Shown: positions 6,822-14,418, numbered from the stretch's first letter. The stretch: 19,600 bases of DNA from JAKAXG01 sp035702985 (GCA_035702985.1 DASSZD010000120.1:1-19600), one strand, 5' to 3'. Notes: generated by a model from the letters alone, not told the origin. Made by a program: numbers and translations.

Positions 6822-6906
6822 ATCTGTGAGCCGATTTTTCAACTATGAGCCGTTTCAGGGGTTTACTTGCGTTTTCGGCTCACAATTCGAAAAGCGGCTC
6901 ACAGAT
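6822..6906. repeat. 85-bp palindromic element built from four TGAGCCG half-sites
   Basis: The ends ATCTGTGAGCCG (6822-6833) and CGGCTCACAGAT (6895-6906) are perfect inverses. Inside lie a second inverted pair, TGAGCCG (6846-6852) and CGGCTCA (6876-6882), and complementary T-rich and A-rich spacers (6835-6838 with 6890-6893). Each arm is a tandem pair of units about 20 bases long: TGTGAGCCG plus spacer, then TATGAGCCG on the left; CGGCTCACA plus spacer, then CGGCTCACA on the right. The whole can fold as one long imperfect hairpin with a 23-base loop. Its T/A runs contrast with the GC-rich surroundings. It may be a mobile palindromic repeat, a regulatory RNA structure after dapC, or a protein-binding site. 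Confidence 0.85.
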
Positions 6907-6985
6907 GGCGGTGGAAGGTTGACGGTACGGCGGGGACGGGGGGCCCGAAGCGTCGGTCGGCGACGGCGACGGGCGGGCCCCGGGG

Positions 6986-8146
6986 CTACACCCCCAGCCG
7001 GGCCGCCAGGAGGTGGAGACGCTCCATGGGAGCGACCATGGCCAGGCGGACGTAGCCGGCGCCGGCGGGACCGTAGAACGAGCCGGGTGAGACCAGCGCC
7101 CCGCCGGCGGACGCCATCCACGATGTCCAGGCCCACTCGTCGCCCCCCGGGACGGGGGCCCACAGGTAGAACCCCCCACCGGGGAGGGGGCAGTCCACCC
7201 CCACCGCCTGAAGCACCGAGGCGGTGAAGCGCAGCCGCTCCCGGTAGCGCTCCCGCTGGCGGTCCACGTGCGCCTGGTCCGACAACGCCGCCACCGCGGC
7301 CCGCTGCACCGGTCCGGGCACCATGAACCCGGCGTGCTTGCGCACCTCCCGCAGGTAGTCCACCAGGTCCGGGTCGCCGGCGTACCAGCCGACCCGCATG
7401 CCGGCCATGTTGGACCGCTTGGAGAGGGAGTGGACCGCCACCACCCCGCCCAGGCCGTGGGGCCCGGAGCCGTGACCGAGGACGGTGCGGGGCGGGCCGT
7501 CCCAGGTGAACTCGGCGTAGCACTCGTCACTGAACACCGGCACCCCGTGCTCCGCCCCCCACGCGGCCGCCGAGGCCAGGTCGTCGAGGCCGCCGGCCGG
7601 GTTGCCGGGCGTGTTGACCCACAGCATCAGGGCCCGCTCGACGTCGGCCGGGTCGATGGAGGCCAAGTCGATCCGCCACCGCTCGTCGACCGGGACCGGT
7701 ACGGCCCGGAGGCCAGCCAGGGTGGCCCCCATCTCGTAGGTGGGGTAGGCCACCGCCGGGTACAGGACGGTGTCCCGGTCGGGACGGCGCAGCTTCAACC
7801 ACTGGGGGGTGGTGGCCACGAACTCCTTGGTCCCGACGCACACGGCCACCGCGTCGGCCGCCACGGTGGCGCCCAGCCGGCGGGCGGTCCAGTCGCTCAC
7901 CGCCTGCCGCAGGCCCATGGTGCCGATCGACGGCGGGTACCCCCGGGCCGCGCTGTCGGCGTCGGAGGAGGTCGAGACGTCGGCCAGGACCGAGAGCACC
8001 ACGTCGGGGGGCGGGTCGGTCGGGGTGCCGATGGACAGGTCGATCAGCCCCCCCTCCAGCCGGGCCGCCGCCCGCTTGGCCTCGTCCAACCGGTCGTAGG
8101 GGTAGGCGGGGGGCACGAACGACCCCGGCACACCGGTGGCGGTCAC
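6986..8146 (-). CDS. dapC: Succinyldiaminopimelate transaminase
   Basis: 386 residues, a fold-type I class I aminotransferase. It interconverts N-succinyl-2-amino-6-ketopimelate and N-succinyl-LL-diaminopimelate with glutamate as amino donor, the step before DapE. Visible motifs are WVNTPGNPAG (176-185) with the cofactor Asn, FSDECYAEF (205-213) with the Asp contacting the PLP ring nitrogen and a Tyr, HSLSKRSNMAGMRVGW (239-254) with Schiff-base Lys243, and the substrate-binding Arg367 in GYVRLAMV. The sequence resembles actinobacterial DapC rather than the DapATase or ArgD types, and nearby dapE and dapF support the assignment. The start is GTG at 8146-8144, 30 bases after the hflX stop and inside an array of GGTCAC repeats; there is no clear Shine-Dalgarno. 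Confidence 0.88.
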   Translation of the reverse strand: MTATGVPGSFVPPAYPYDRLDEAKRAAARLEGGLIDLSIGTPTDPPPDVVLSVLADVSTSSDADSAARGYPPSIGTMGLRQAVSDWTARRLGATVAADAVAVCVGTKEFVATTPQWLKLRRPDRDTVLYPAVAYPTYEMGATLAGLRAVPVPVDERWRIDLASIDPADVERALMLWVNTPGNPAGGLDDLASAAAWGAEHGVPVFSDECYAEFTWDGPPRTVLGHGSGPHGLGGVVAVHSLSKRSNMAGMRVGWYAGDPDLVDYLREVRKHAGFMVPGPVQRAAVAALSDQAHVDRQRERYRERLRFTASVLQAVGVDCPLPGGGFYLWAPVPGGDEWAWTSWMASAGGALVSPGSFYGPAGAGYVRLAMVAPMERLHLLAARLGV

Positions 8147-8191
8147 AGCCCGGTCACAGCCCGGTCACAGTCCGGGTCACGGCCGGGTCAC
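8141..8191. repeat. Five GGTCAC (GTGACC on minus) repeats at 11-12 bp spacing
   Basis: GGTCAC begins at 8141, 8152, 8163, 8175 and 8186. The array covers the end of hflX, the 30-bp gap and the dapC start codon; the dapC start GTGACC is itself one copy. On minus this places three GTG codons in three different frames just at the dapC start. Confidence 0.85.
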
Positions 8192-9445
8192 GGCGAACTC
8201 GCGAAAACGGGCCGCCCCGGCGGCATCCACCCTCACCCTCACATGGGCGCAGTCGGTGTCGTGGGTCTCGGTCAGCACCTCACCCTCCCGGTGGATGGCG
8301 GCCAGGACGTCACCGCGCTCGTAGGGGACGACCAGCTCCAGTACCGCGGCGGCCGCCCGCAGGCGGTCGCCGACAGCGGTGAGCAGGGCGTCGATCCCCT
8401 CCCCCGTCACGGCCGACAGCACCACCGACCCGGGGTGGCGCCCGGCCAGGCGGGCCGCCTCGGACCCGGCCGCGTCGGTCTTGTTGAACGCCAGCAGTTC
8501 CGGCACGTCACCGGCCCCGATGTCGCTCAGCACCGAGCGCACCGCCTCGATCTGGGCTTCGGGGTCGGGGCTGGTGCTGTCCACCACATGGACCAGCAGG
8601 TCGGACTCGGTCACCACCTCCAGGGTGGACCGGAACGCCTCGACCAGCTGGTGGGGCAGCTTGCGCACGAAACCCACCGTGTCGGACATCAGCACCGTCT
8701 CCCCGCCGGGCAGCTGCAACCGCCGGGTGCGGGGATCCAATGTGGCGAAGAGCCGGTCCTCGACCAGCACCCCGGCGTCGGTCAGGCGGTTCAGCAGCGT
8801 GGACTTGCCGGCGTTGGTGTAGCCCACCAGCGACACGGTGGCCAGGCGGCTGCGCCGGCGCGCCTTGCGCTGCAGCCGGCGCTGCTCGGTGAGCCGGCGC
8901 AGGTCGCTCTCCAGCCGGTTCATGCGCCGCACCAGCCGCCGGCGGTCCACCTCCAGCTGGGTCTCGCCGGGACCCCTGGTGCCGATACCGCCGGCCAGCC
9001 GGGACAGCTGGGTGCCCCGGCCCCGGAGCCGGGGCAGGCGGTACTGGATCTGGGCCAGCTCCACCTGGGCCTTGCCTTCCTGGGTCCGGGCGTTCTGGGC
9101 GAAGATGTCGAGTATCACGGCGGTGCGGTCGATGGCGGTCCGGCCCAGGATCTTCTCCAAGTTGCGGGACTGGGCCGGGCTGAGCTCGTCGTCGAAGACC
9201 ACCGTGTCGGCGTCCACCGCCTCCGACAGGTCCCGCAGCTCCTCGGCCTTGCCCTTGCCGACGAAGGTGGCCGGGTCCGGGTGGTCGCGCCGCTGCATCA
9301 CCCGGGCCGCCTCGTCGGCGCCGGCGGTGTCGATGAGCAGGGCCAGCTCGTCCAGGTGCAGCCCGGTCTCCTCCTCGGTCCCGGGGGGGACGGTGACGCC
9401 GACCAGGACGATCTTCTCCCGGAAGCTGCGTTCGATCAGGCTCAC
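8177..9445 (-). CDS. hflX: GTPase HflX
   Basis: 422 residues, full length. HflX is a ribosome-binding GTPase that splits stalled or stressed 70S ribosomes. The N-terminal domain includes ATFVGKGKAEEL (59-70) and the glycine-rich linker GRGTQLSRLAGGIGTRGPGE (142-161). The G domain has G1 GYTNAGKS (208-215), G3 DTVGF (255-259) and G4 NKTD (321-324). A short C-terminal domain ends in FREFAVTRP. The start is GTG at 9445-9443 with GGGAGG four bases upstream. It lies 52 bases after dapF and 30 before dapC on the same strand. In many bacteria hflX follows hfq and miaA; here, as in Mycobacterium, it follows dapF. Confidence 0.95.
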   Translation of the reverse strand: MSLIERSFREKIVLVGVTVPPGTEEETGLHLDELALLIDTAGADEAARVMQRRDHPDPATFVGKGKAEELRDLSEAVDADTVVFDDELSPAQSRNLEKILGRTAIDRTAVILDIFAQNARTQEGKAQVELAQIQYRLPRLRGRGTQLSRLAGGIGTRGPGETQLEVDRRRLVRRMNRLESDLRRLTEQRRLQRKARRRSRLATVSLVGYTNAGKSTLLNRLTDAGVLVEDRLFATLDPRTRRLQLPGGETVLMSDTVGFVRKLPHQLVEAFRSTLEVVTESDLLVHVVDSTSPDPEAQIEAVRSVLSDIGAGDVPELLAFNKTDAAGSEAARLAGRHPGSVVLSAVTGEGIDALLTAVGDRLRAAAAVLELVVPYERGDVLAAIHREGEVLTETHDTDCAHVRVRVDAAGAARFREFAVTRP

Positions 9446-9497
9446 AGCGCCTCCCGAAGGCCGGCGCCGGTCACCTGCGGCTGCCGATCCGGCCGCC

Positions 9498-10301
9498 TCA
9501 CAGGGGCGACCGGACCTGGCACTCGGCGATGAAGACGCTGGGGCCGGCCAGGGTGGCCGTGCCGTCGGGACGCAGCTCCACCGCCACCGCCCCGCCGGGC
9601 TGGTACACGGTGACGGCCCGTCCCACCCGGCCCCAGTGGTGCAGGGCGGCCGCCGCCGCGCACGAGCCGGTGCCGCACGCTCTGGTCTCGCCCACCCCCC
9701 GCTCCCACACCCGCATGGTGATGCTGTCGGGTTCGGGGCCCAGGGTGGCGAACTCCACGTTGAGCCCGGCCGGGTCGGACCGCTCCAGGGCCGGTCCCAG
9801 GGCTGCCACGTCGACGGTGGTCGGGTCGGGGCCGAGGACCACCAGATGGGGGTTGCCGACGTCGACCAGCAGCGAGCCGTGCCCGATGTTGCAGCGCTCG
9901 CCGCCGTCGGGGCGGACCTTGACCGCCCCCATGTCGACCACCGCCCACGCCTCGCCGGCCGCCGCCCCCCGGCGGATGGTGACCTCCCGCCGGCCGGCGG
10001 GGGTCATGACCCCGAACGGCCGGTCCGGCTCCACCCAGCCGGCGTCGAGGGCGGCGTGGGCCAGGCAGCGCATCCCGTTGCCGCTCATCTCGGCCTCGGA
10101 CCCGTCGGCGTTCCACAGCCGGAACGACAGCTCCCGGTCCGGCCCCAGCCGGCGACCCAGGATGAGCCCGTCGGCGCCGATCCCGGTGTGGCGGTCGCAC
10201 GCCGCCGCCGCCAGCTCCGGTCCGGGTTCGGCGGTGCCGGCGGCGTCGAGCAGGACGAGGAAGTCGTTGCCGAGCCCGTGCAGCTTGTGAAGGGTGATCA
10301 T
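9498..10301 (-). CDS. dapF: Diaminopimelate epimerase
   Basis: 267 residues. It is a PLP-independent racemase that converts LL- to meso-diaminopimelate. Two-fold repeated halves carry the catalytic cysteines: Cys79 in SGNGMRCLA and Cys209 in RACGTGSCA. The N-terminus KLHGLGNDFLVL and DRHTGIGADGL are also typical. The ATG (10301-10299) overlaps the miaA TGA as ATGA, and GGAGGG lies four bases before it. The open frame continues upstream inside miaA, but that part is antisense-like composition and not homologous. Context: part of the miaB-miaA-dapF-hflX block, providing the last DAP step. Confidence 0.96.
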   Translation of the reverse strand: MITLHKLHGLGNDFLVLLDAAGTAEPGPELAAAACDRHTGIGADGLILGRRLGPDRELSFRLWNADGSEAEMSGNGMRCLAHAALDAGWVEPDRPFGVMTPAGRREVTIRRGAAAGEAWAVVDMGAVKVRPDGGERCNIGHGSLLVDVGNPHLVVLGPDPTTVDVAALGPALERSDPAGLNVEFATLGPEPDSITMRVWERGVGETRACGTGSCAAAAALHHWGRVGRAVTVYQPGGAVAVELRPDGTATLAGPSVFIAECQVRSPL

Positions 10302-11203
10302 GGTTCCCTCCAGTTTCCCAGGATCTGCTCCGCAACGGCGAACGGATTGCCGGCGGCCCCGAACCACATCACCCGGGGGTCGCGCCGCCACCACATCCGC
10401 TGCCGGCGGGCGAATGACCGGGTGCGGCGGTCGGCCCGGTCGATGGCCTCGGTCAGGCCGACCCCCTCCTCCAGGTGGGCCAGCACCTCCCGGTAGCCGA
10501 GCGCCTGGCGGGCGGTGCGCGACAGGCCGCCGGGCCGCCGGACCAGCGCCTCCACCTCGCCCACCAGCCCGGCGTCGACCATGGCGTCCAGCCGCCGGCG
10601 GATCCGGCCCGCCACCACCGCCCGGGGCAGCCACACCCCGGCGATACGCCACGAGGTGGGCGGAAACGCCGTCATCCCCGGTCCATAGGAGGAAAAAGGG
10701 CGGCCGCTGCCCAGCGACACCTCCAGGGCCCGCACCACCCGGCGGCGGTTGTTCGGCTCCATCCGGCCGGCCGCCACCGGGTCGATCCGGGCCAGGCGCC
10801 GGTGCAGGGCGGCGGTGTCTGGTTCGGCCTCCAACCCGAGGCGCACCTCCGGGTACCGGCCGGGCGGGTTCAGACCGTCCACCACGGCCTGGAAGTACAG
10901 CCCGGTCCCCCCGACCAGGAGGGCCCGGCGGCCGCGGTTCTCGATGGAGGCCACGGCGCGGCGGGCGGCGGACGCCCAGCGGGTCAGGCTCCACTCCTCG
11001 CCCGGCTCGGCCAGGTCGATCAGGTGGTGCGGGATCTCCGCCTGCTCGGCCGGGGTGGGCTTGGCGGTCCCGATATCCATGCCCCGGTACACCTGCATGG
11101 AGTCGACGGTGACGATCTCCACGTCGCCCAGCCGGCGGGCCAGCTCGAGGGACAGCGCCGACTTGCCCGAGGCCGTGCAGCCGACCAGGGCCAGATGTCT
11201 CAG
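10298..11203 (-). CDS. miaA: tRNA dimethylallyltransferase, probable CTG start
   Basis: 301 residues if it starts at 11203. MiaA transfers a dimethylallyl group to N6 of A37 in tRNAs reading UNN codons. The P-loop GCTASGKS is at residues 8-15 (Cys replaces the more common Pro), followed by DSMQVYRGMDIGTAKPT, LVGGTGLYFQA, NNRRRVVRALE and QALGYREVLAHLEEG. No ATG, GTG or TTG lies in frame between the P-loop and a point more than 60 codons upstream within miaB. The best start is CTG at 11203-11201, which overlaps the miaB TGA as CTGA, the same geometry as ATGA at the miaA/dapF joint. Coupled translation by terminating ribosomes is the likely mechanism. A sequencing error at the start is the alternative explanation. 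Confidence 0.9.
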   Translation of the reverse strand: MRHLALVGCTASGKSALSLELARRLGDVEIVTVDSMQVYRGMDIGTAKPTPAEQAEIPHHLIDLAEPGEEWSLTRWASAARRAVASIENRGRRALLVGGTGLYFQAVVDGLNPPGRYPEVRLGLEAEPDTAALHRRLARIDPVAAGRMEPNNRRRVVRALEVSLGSGRPFSSYGPGMTAFPPTSWRIAGVWLPRAVVAGRIRRRLDAMVDAGLVGEVEALVRRPGGLSRTARQALGYREVLAHLEEGVGLTEAIDRADRRTRSFARRQRMWWRRDPRVMWFGAAGNPFAVAEQILGNWREP

Positions 11204-12678
11204 CCGGCCACCACGGGGATGCGGGTCCGGTGGGTGGGCCGGCCCGTCACCGCGACCAGCTCCCCCTCGAGGAAGTGGGGAGCCCCCCGGGTGATACGCA
11301 CGTCGGCCCAGGAGCCGGCCGGCAGGCTGCCCGGCCGGGCCGGGATGTGCACCAGCTTGCCCTGCCCGGTGCGGCCGCTGACGGTGCCCGGGTCCCGCTT
11401 CGACGGTCCCTCGATGAGCACCTCCTCCACCCGGCCGGCCCGGGCCTGGTGGCGGGCCAGGGCGGACCGCTCCACCACCACCCGCAGCCGCTCGAACCGC
11501 TCGGCGACCACCTCGGCGGGGACGAACAGCTCGGTCCACTCCGCCGCCTCGGTGCCCGGACGGGGGGAGTAGATGAACGTGTAGGCGCTGTCGTAGGCCG
11601 CCTCCGCCACCACCTCCAGGGTGCGCTCGAAGTCGTCGTCGGTCTCGCCGGGGAACCCCACGATGATGTCGGTGGTGACCGCCAGGTCGTCGACCGCGGC
11701 CCGGGCCGCGGCCAGCCGCTCCAGGTACCGCTCAGCGCTGTAGCCGCGGTGCATGCGGGCCAGCACCCGGTCGCTGCCGGACTGCAGCGGCAGGTGCAGG
11801 TGGGGGCACACGGCCGCCTCGGTGGCCATGGCCTCGATGGTCTCGGGCCGCAGGTCCTTGGGATGGGGGCTGGTGAAACGAACCCGGCGGATGCCCTCCA
11901 CCCGCCCCACCGCCCGCAGCAGGTCGGCGAAGAGGGGCCGGGCCCGGGGCCGTTCGGCGGCGGTCCAGTCGGGTCCCACCCGCCCGGCGGCGCCACGCCA
12001 GGCCGGATCGGCCCTCAGGGCGGTGGTCAGGTCCCGCCCGTAGGAGTTGACGTTCTGCCCCAGCAGCGTGACCTCGACGGTGCCCTCGGCGGCCAGGCGC
12101 TCCACCTCGGAGACCAGCTCCCCGAACGGCCGGCTGATCTCCCCGCCGCGCACGGACGGGACGATGCAGAAGGCGCAGTTGTTGTCGCAGCCGACCTGGA
12201 TGGTCACCCAGGCGCTCCAGCCCTGGTCCCGCCGGACCGGCAGGGCGGACGGGAACTCGGCCCCCTCGTCGCCCGGTCCGTCGAGGATCTCGAACACCGG
12301 GGCGCCCCGGTCGCGGGCCGACGCCAGCAGCTCTGCGGCCCGGCCGGTGTTGTGGGTCCCCCACACGGCGTCCACCCACGGGGCCCGCTCCTGGATGGCC
12401 TGCCGGTCCTTCTGGGCCAGGCAGCCGCCGACGGCGATCTGCAGGTCGGGCCGGCGGTCCTTGAGGGCCTTGAGGTGGCCCAGGTGGCCGTACAGCTTGT
12501 TGTCGGCGTTCTCCCGGATGCAGCAGGTGTTCAACACGATCACGTCGGCGTCCTCGGGCCGGTCGCAGGCCACCATGGCGTCGCCTTCGAGAAGGCTGGC
12601 GATGCGCATCGAGTCGTGCTCGTTCATCTGGCAGCCGAACGTGCGCACGTAGTAGCGGCGCGGGGAGTCTGCGGACAC
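11200..12678 (-). CDS. miaB: tRNA-2-methylthio-N6-dimethylallyladenosine synthase
   Basis: 492 residues from the GTG at 12678-12676. MiaB is a radical-SAM methylthiotransferase that converts i6A37, made by MiaA, to ms2i6A37. The N-terminal domain holds the auxiliary cluster cysteines in TFGCQMNEHDS (Cys16), NTCCIRENADNK (Cys52) and VGGCLAQ (Cys86). The radical-SAM motif CDNNCAFC gives Cys164, Cys168 and Cys171. A TRAM domain lies near 415-485. I preferred the GTG because it sits eight bases after a TAGAAT -10 and begins just before the conserved YYVRTFGCQMN; the ATG at 12738 would overlap spoVS by 29 bases and adds a non-conserved tail. Residues between NSYGRDL and FADLLR carry a variable insertion rich in Ala/Arg. 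Confidence 0.95.
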   Translation of the reverse strand: MSADSPRRYYVRTFGCQMNEHDSMRIASLLEGDAMVACDRPEDADVIVLNTCCIRENADNKLYGHLGHLKALKDRRPDLQIAVGGCLAQKDRQAIQERAPWVDAVWGTHNTGRAAELLASARDRGAPVFEILDGPGDEGAEFPSALPVRRDQGWSAWVTIQVGCDNNCAFCIVPSVRGGEISRPFGELVSEVERLAAEGTVEVTLLGQNVNSYGRDLTTALRADPAWRGAAGRVGPDWTAAERPRARPLFADLLRAVGRVEGIRRVRFTSPHPKDLRPETIEAMATEAAVCPHLHLPLQSGSDRVLARMHRGYSAERYLERLAAARAAVDDLAVTTDIIVGFPGETDDDFERTLEVVAEAAYDSAYTFIYSPRPGTEAAEWTELFVPAEVVAERFERLRVVVERSALARHQARAGRVEEVLIEGPSKRDPGTVSGRTGQGKLVHIPARPGSLPAGSWADVRITRGAPHFLEGELVAVTGRPTHRTRIPVVAG

Positions 12679-12686
12679 GACCCCTG

Positions 12687-12692
12687 ATTCTA
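12687..12692 (-). promoter_or_regulatory. -10 element of miaB, leaderless start
   Basis: TAGAAT on minus (12692-12687) is a strong TANNNT hexamer eight bases before the GTG of miaB. The -35 region is poor (GTCTGA at 17 bp). Confidence 0.45.
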
Positions 12693-12709
12693 AAGCGGTC
12701 GGTCGGCGC

Positions 12710-13066
12710 TCAGACCTCGGGCGACGCCAGCCGGCCATCCAGCGCCGGCTCTGCCGGCCGCAGGCCCACGGCTCCGGTCGCCGGCGGCGGCGATGAGCGG
12801 GGCACGCAGGCTTCCACCTCGAGGCGGATGGCGGTGCGGCTCTCGCCGTCGATGCGGATGTCGGTGAACGTGGGCCGGCAGCTCAGGTCCTGGCCCGAGG
12901 GGGCCATGTAGCCGCGGGCGATGGCCACCGCCTTGATGGCCTGGTTGAGCGCCCCCGCCCCCACCACCTGGATCTCAGCCGACCCCCGGACACGGACCAC
13001 CCCGGCCAGAGCGCCGGCCACGGAGTTGGGATTGGATTTGCTCGAGACCTTGAGAACTTCGATCAA
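12710..13066 (-). CDS. spoVS: Stage V sporulation protein S family protein with C-terminal extension
   Basis: 118 residues from the TTG at 13066-13064, which has GGGGAG eight bases upstream. Residues 1-85 match Bacillus SpoVS nearly throughout: IEVLKVSSKSNPNSVAGALAG, AEIQVVGAGALNQAIKAVAI, and DIRIDGESRTAIRLEVE. The family (about 86 residues, Alba-like fold) affects late sporulation in Bacillus but is common in non-spore-formers, where its role is unknown; a nucleic-acid-binding role has been proposed. The extra 33 residues are Pro/Ala-rich and probably disordered. In Bacillus, spoVS also lies between recA and miaB (with rny and ymdB in between), so the neighbourhood is ancient. Longer open frame to 13216 has no family similarity. 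Distance to recA is 170 bp. Confidence 0.93.
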   Translation of the reverse strand: MIEVLKVSSKSNPNSVAGALAGVVRVRGSAEIQVVGAGALNQAIKAVAIARGYMAPSGQDLSCRPTFTDIRIDGESRTAIRLEVEACVPRSSPPPATGAVGLRPAEPALDGRLASPEV

Positions 13067-13236
13067 CCTGACAACTCCCCAGCGCCGGCCCGTGACGAAC
13101 CGCAGCGACCGCCCGCTGCACGGCCTCGTTCTCAACGTTCGTCCCGGGGCACACCGATCCCTTCCCCCGGGTCGAGAAACCGGACAAACCGGCCGGGGCC
13201 GCAGCCAGTAGCCCACGGCCGGCTCATCCGGTCGAC

Positions 13237-14283
13237 TCAGTCGTCGAGGCTTATGGGCTCGTCGTCGTTGGGGTCGGCACCCAGTGGGGCGTCCTCCCCG
13301 GGGGTCAGTCCGACCCGCTGGCGGACCTTCTCGGAGATCTCGATCATCACCTCGAGGTTGTCGGCCAGGAAGGCCTTGGCATTCTCCCGGCCCTGGCCGA
13401 GTTGTTCGCCCTCGTAGGTGTACCAGGCTCCGGATTTCTTGACGATGCCCAGATCGACGGCCACGTCGATGAGCGACCCTTCCCGGCTGATGCCCTTGCC
13501 GTACATGATGTCGAACTCGGCCTGCTTGAACGGCGGGCTCACCTTGTTCTTCACCACCTTGACCCGGGTCCGGTTGCCCACCACCTCGGCCCCGTCCTTG
13601 ATGGACTCGATCCGGCGGATGTCGAGACGGACAGAAGAGTAGAACTTGAGGGCCCGGCCGCCGGGAGTGGTCTCCGGGCTGCCGAACATGACGCCGATCT
13701 TCTCCCGCAACTGGTTGATGAAGACGGCGATGGTGTTGGACCGGTTGAGCGTGCCGGTCAGCTTCCGCAACGCCTGGGACATGAGGCGGGCCTGCAGGCC
13801 GACATGGGAGTCGCCCATGTCCCCCTCGAGCTCGGCCCGCGGGGTGAGGGCGGCGACCGAGTCGATGACGATCACGTCGAGTGCGCCGGAGCGGATGAGC
13901 ATGTCGGCGATCTCCAGGGCCTGCTCGCCGGTGTCGGGCTGGGAGATCAGCAGATCGTCCACGTTGACCCCGATGGCCCGGGCGTAGACGGGGTCCATGG
14001 CGTGTTCGGCGTCGATGTAGGCGCAGACCCCACCGTTGCGCTGGGCTTCGGCCACCACGTGCATGGCCAGGGTGGACTTACCCGACGACTCCGGGCCGTA
14101 GATCTCCACGATGCGGCCCCGCGGCAGGCCGCCGATACCGAGCGCGATGTCCAGCGACAACGCCCCGGTGGGGATGGCCTCGATCTGCATGTCCAGGTTC
14201 TCGCCCATCCGCATGATGGCGCCCTTGCCGAACTGCTTCTCGATCTGGCCCATGGCCATCTCGAGGGCCTTGTCTCGTTCCAC
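13237..14283 (-). CDS. recA: Recombinase RecA
   Basis: 348 residues from the GTG at 14283-14281, preferred because GAGAGGAAA lies six bases upstream. A GTG at 14304 would add seven residues without a binding site. RecA forms filaments on single-stranded DNA, drives strand exchange and triggers LexA self-cleavage. Visible are QIEKQFGKGAIMRMGE, Walker A GPESSGKST (63-71), Walker B VIVID (137-141), the GDSHVGLQARLMSQALRKL stretch, FINQLREKIGVMFGSPET with loop L2 following, and an acidic C-terminal tail DPNDDEPISLDD. There is no intein. recX, which follows recA in most Actinobacteria, is missing; spoVS comes next instead. A LexA operator is centred about 100 bp upstream. Confidence 0.98.
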   Translation of the reverse strand: MERDKALEMAMGQIEKQFGKGAIMRMGENLDMQIEAIPTGALSLDIALGIGGLPRGRIVEIYGPESSGKSTLAMHVVAEAQRNGGVCAYIDAEHAMDPVYARAIGVNVDDLLISQPDTGEQALEIADMLIRSGALDVIVIDSVAALTPRAELEGDMGDSHVGLQARLMSQALRKLTGTLNRSNTIAVFINQLREKIGVMFGSPETTPGGRALKFYSSVRLDIRRIESIKDGAEVVGNRTRVKVVKNKVSPPFKQAEFDIMYGKGISREGSLIDVAVDLGIVKKSGAWYTYEGEQLGQGRENAKAFLADNLEVMIEISEKVRQRVGLTPGEDAPLGADPNDDEPISLDD

Positions 14284-14368
14284 CGCAGCTTTCCTCTCGC
14301 TCACTCAGTCGGTCTCTCGATCGGTATCGATCTGTTCGGCTAGACCCTACGAAGGGGGTGTGACGGTC

Positions 14369-14374
14369 ACCCTA
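14369..14374 (-). promoter_or_regulatory. Candidate -10 element of recA
   Basis: TAGGGT on minus (14374-14369) lies directly downstream of the LexA operator. The same hexamer recurs at 14349-14344. Neither has a good -35, so the true start is undecided. Confidence 0.3.
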
Positions 14375-14378
14375 TCCC

Positions 14379-14392
14379 CAAACACACGTTCG
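14379..14392. promoter_or_regulatory. LexA operator of recA
   Basis: Read on minus it is CGAAC-GTGT-GTTTG, a full match to CGAAC-N4-GTTYG. It lies in the divergent region between recA and the sigma factor gene, 96 bp from the chosen recA start. Confidence 0.85.
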
Positions 14393-14418
14393 ATGGTGGA
14401 TACCCGGGGTGGATTTCC

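Larger units (their letters stand above)
6437..6985. other. Non-coding gap between dapC and dapE
   Basis: 549 bases without a convincing gene. From the dapE side it holds a GC-rich stretch (6437-6640), a three-copy 22-bp tandem repeat (6649-6713), more GC-rich sequence, an 85-bp relatively AT-rich palindromic element (6822-6906), and the region after the dapC stop. A TACCGT hexamer on minus (6491-6486) could be a dapE -10, giving a leader of about 50 bases. Open frames across the gap are Pro/Arg/Gly-rich and look like no family I know. Confidence 0.7.

Noticed and set aside
6822..6906. Insertion sequence remnant
   Set aside because: No transposase frame lies between the inverted repeats and no flanking target duplication is seen; at most a non-autonomous palindromic element.
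6437..6985. Lysine riboswitch or T-box upstream of dapE
   Set aside because: I could not identify the conserved cores of either. The only structure is the TGAGCCG palindrome, which does not resemble them.
13237..14283. RecA intein, as in Mycobacterium tuberculosis
   Set aside because: The reading frame is continuous at normal RecA length with no inserted domain.
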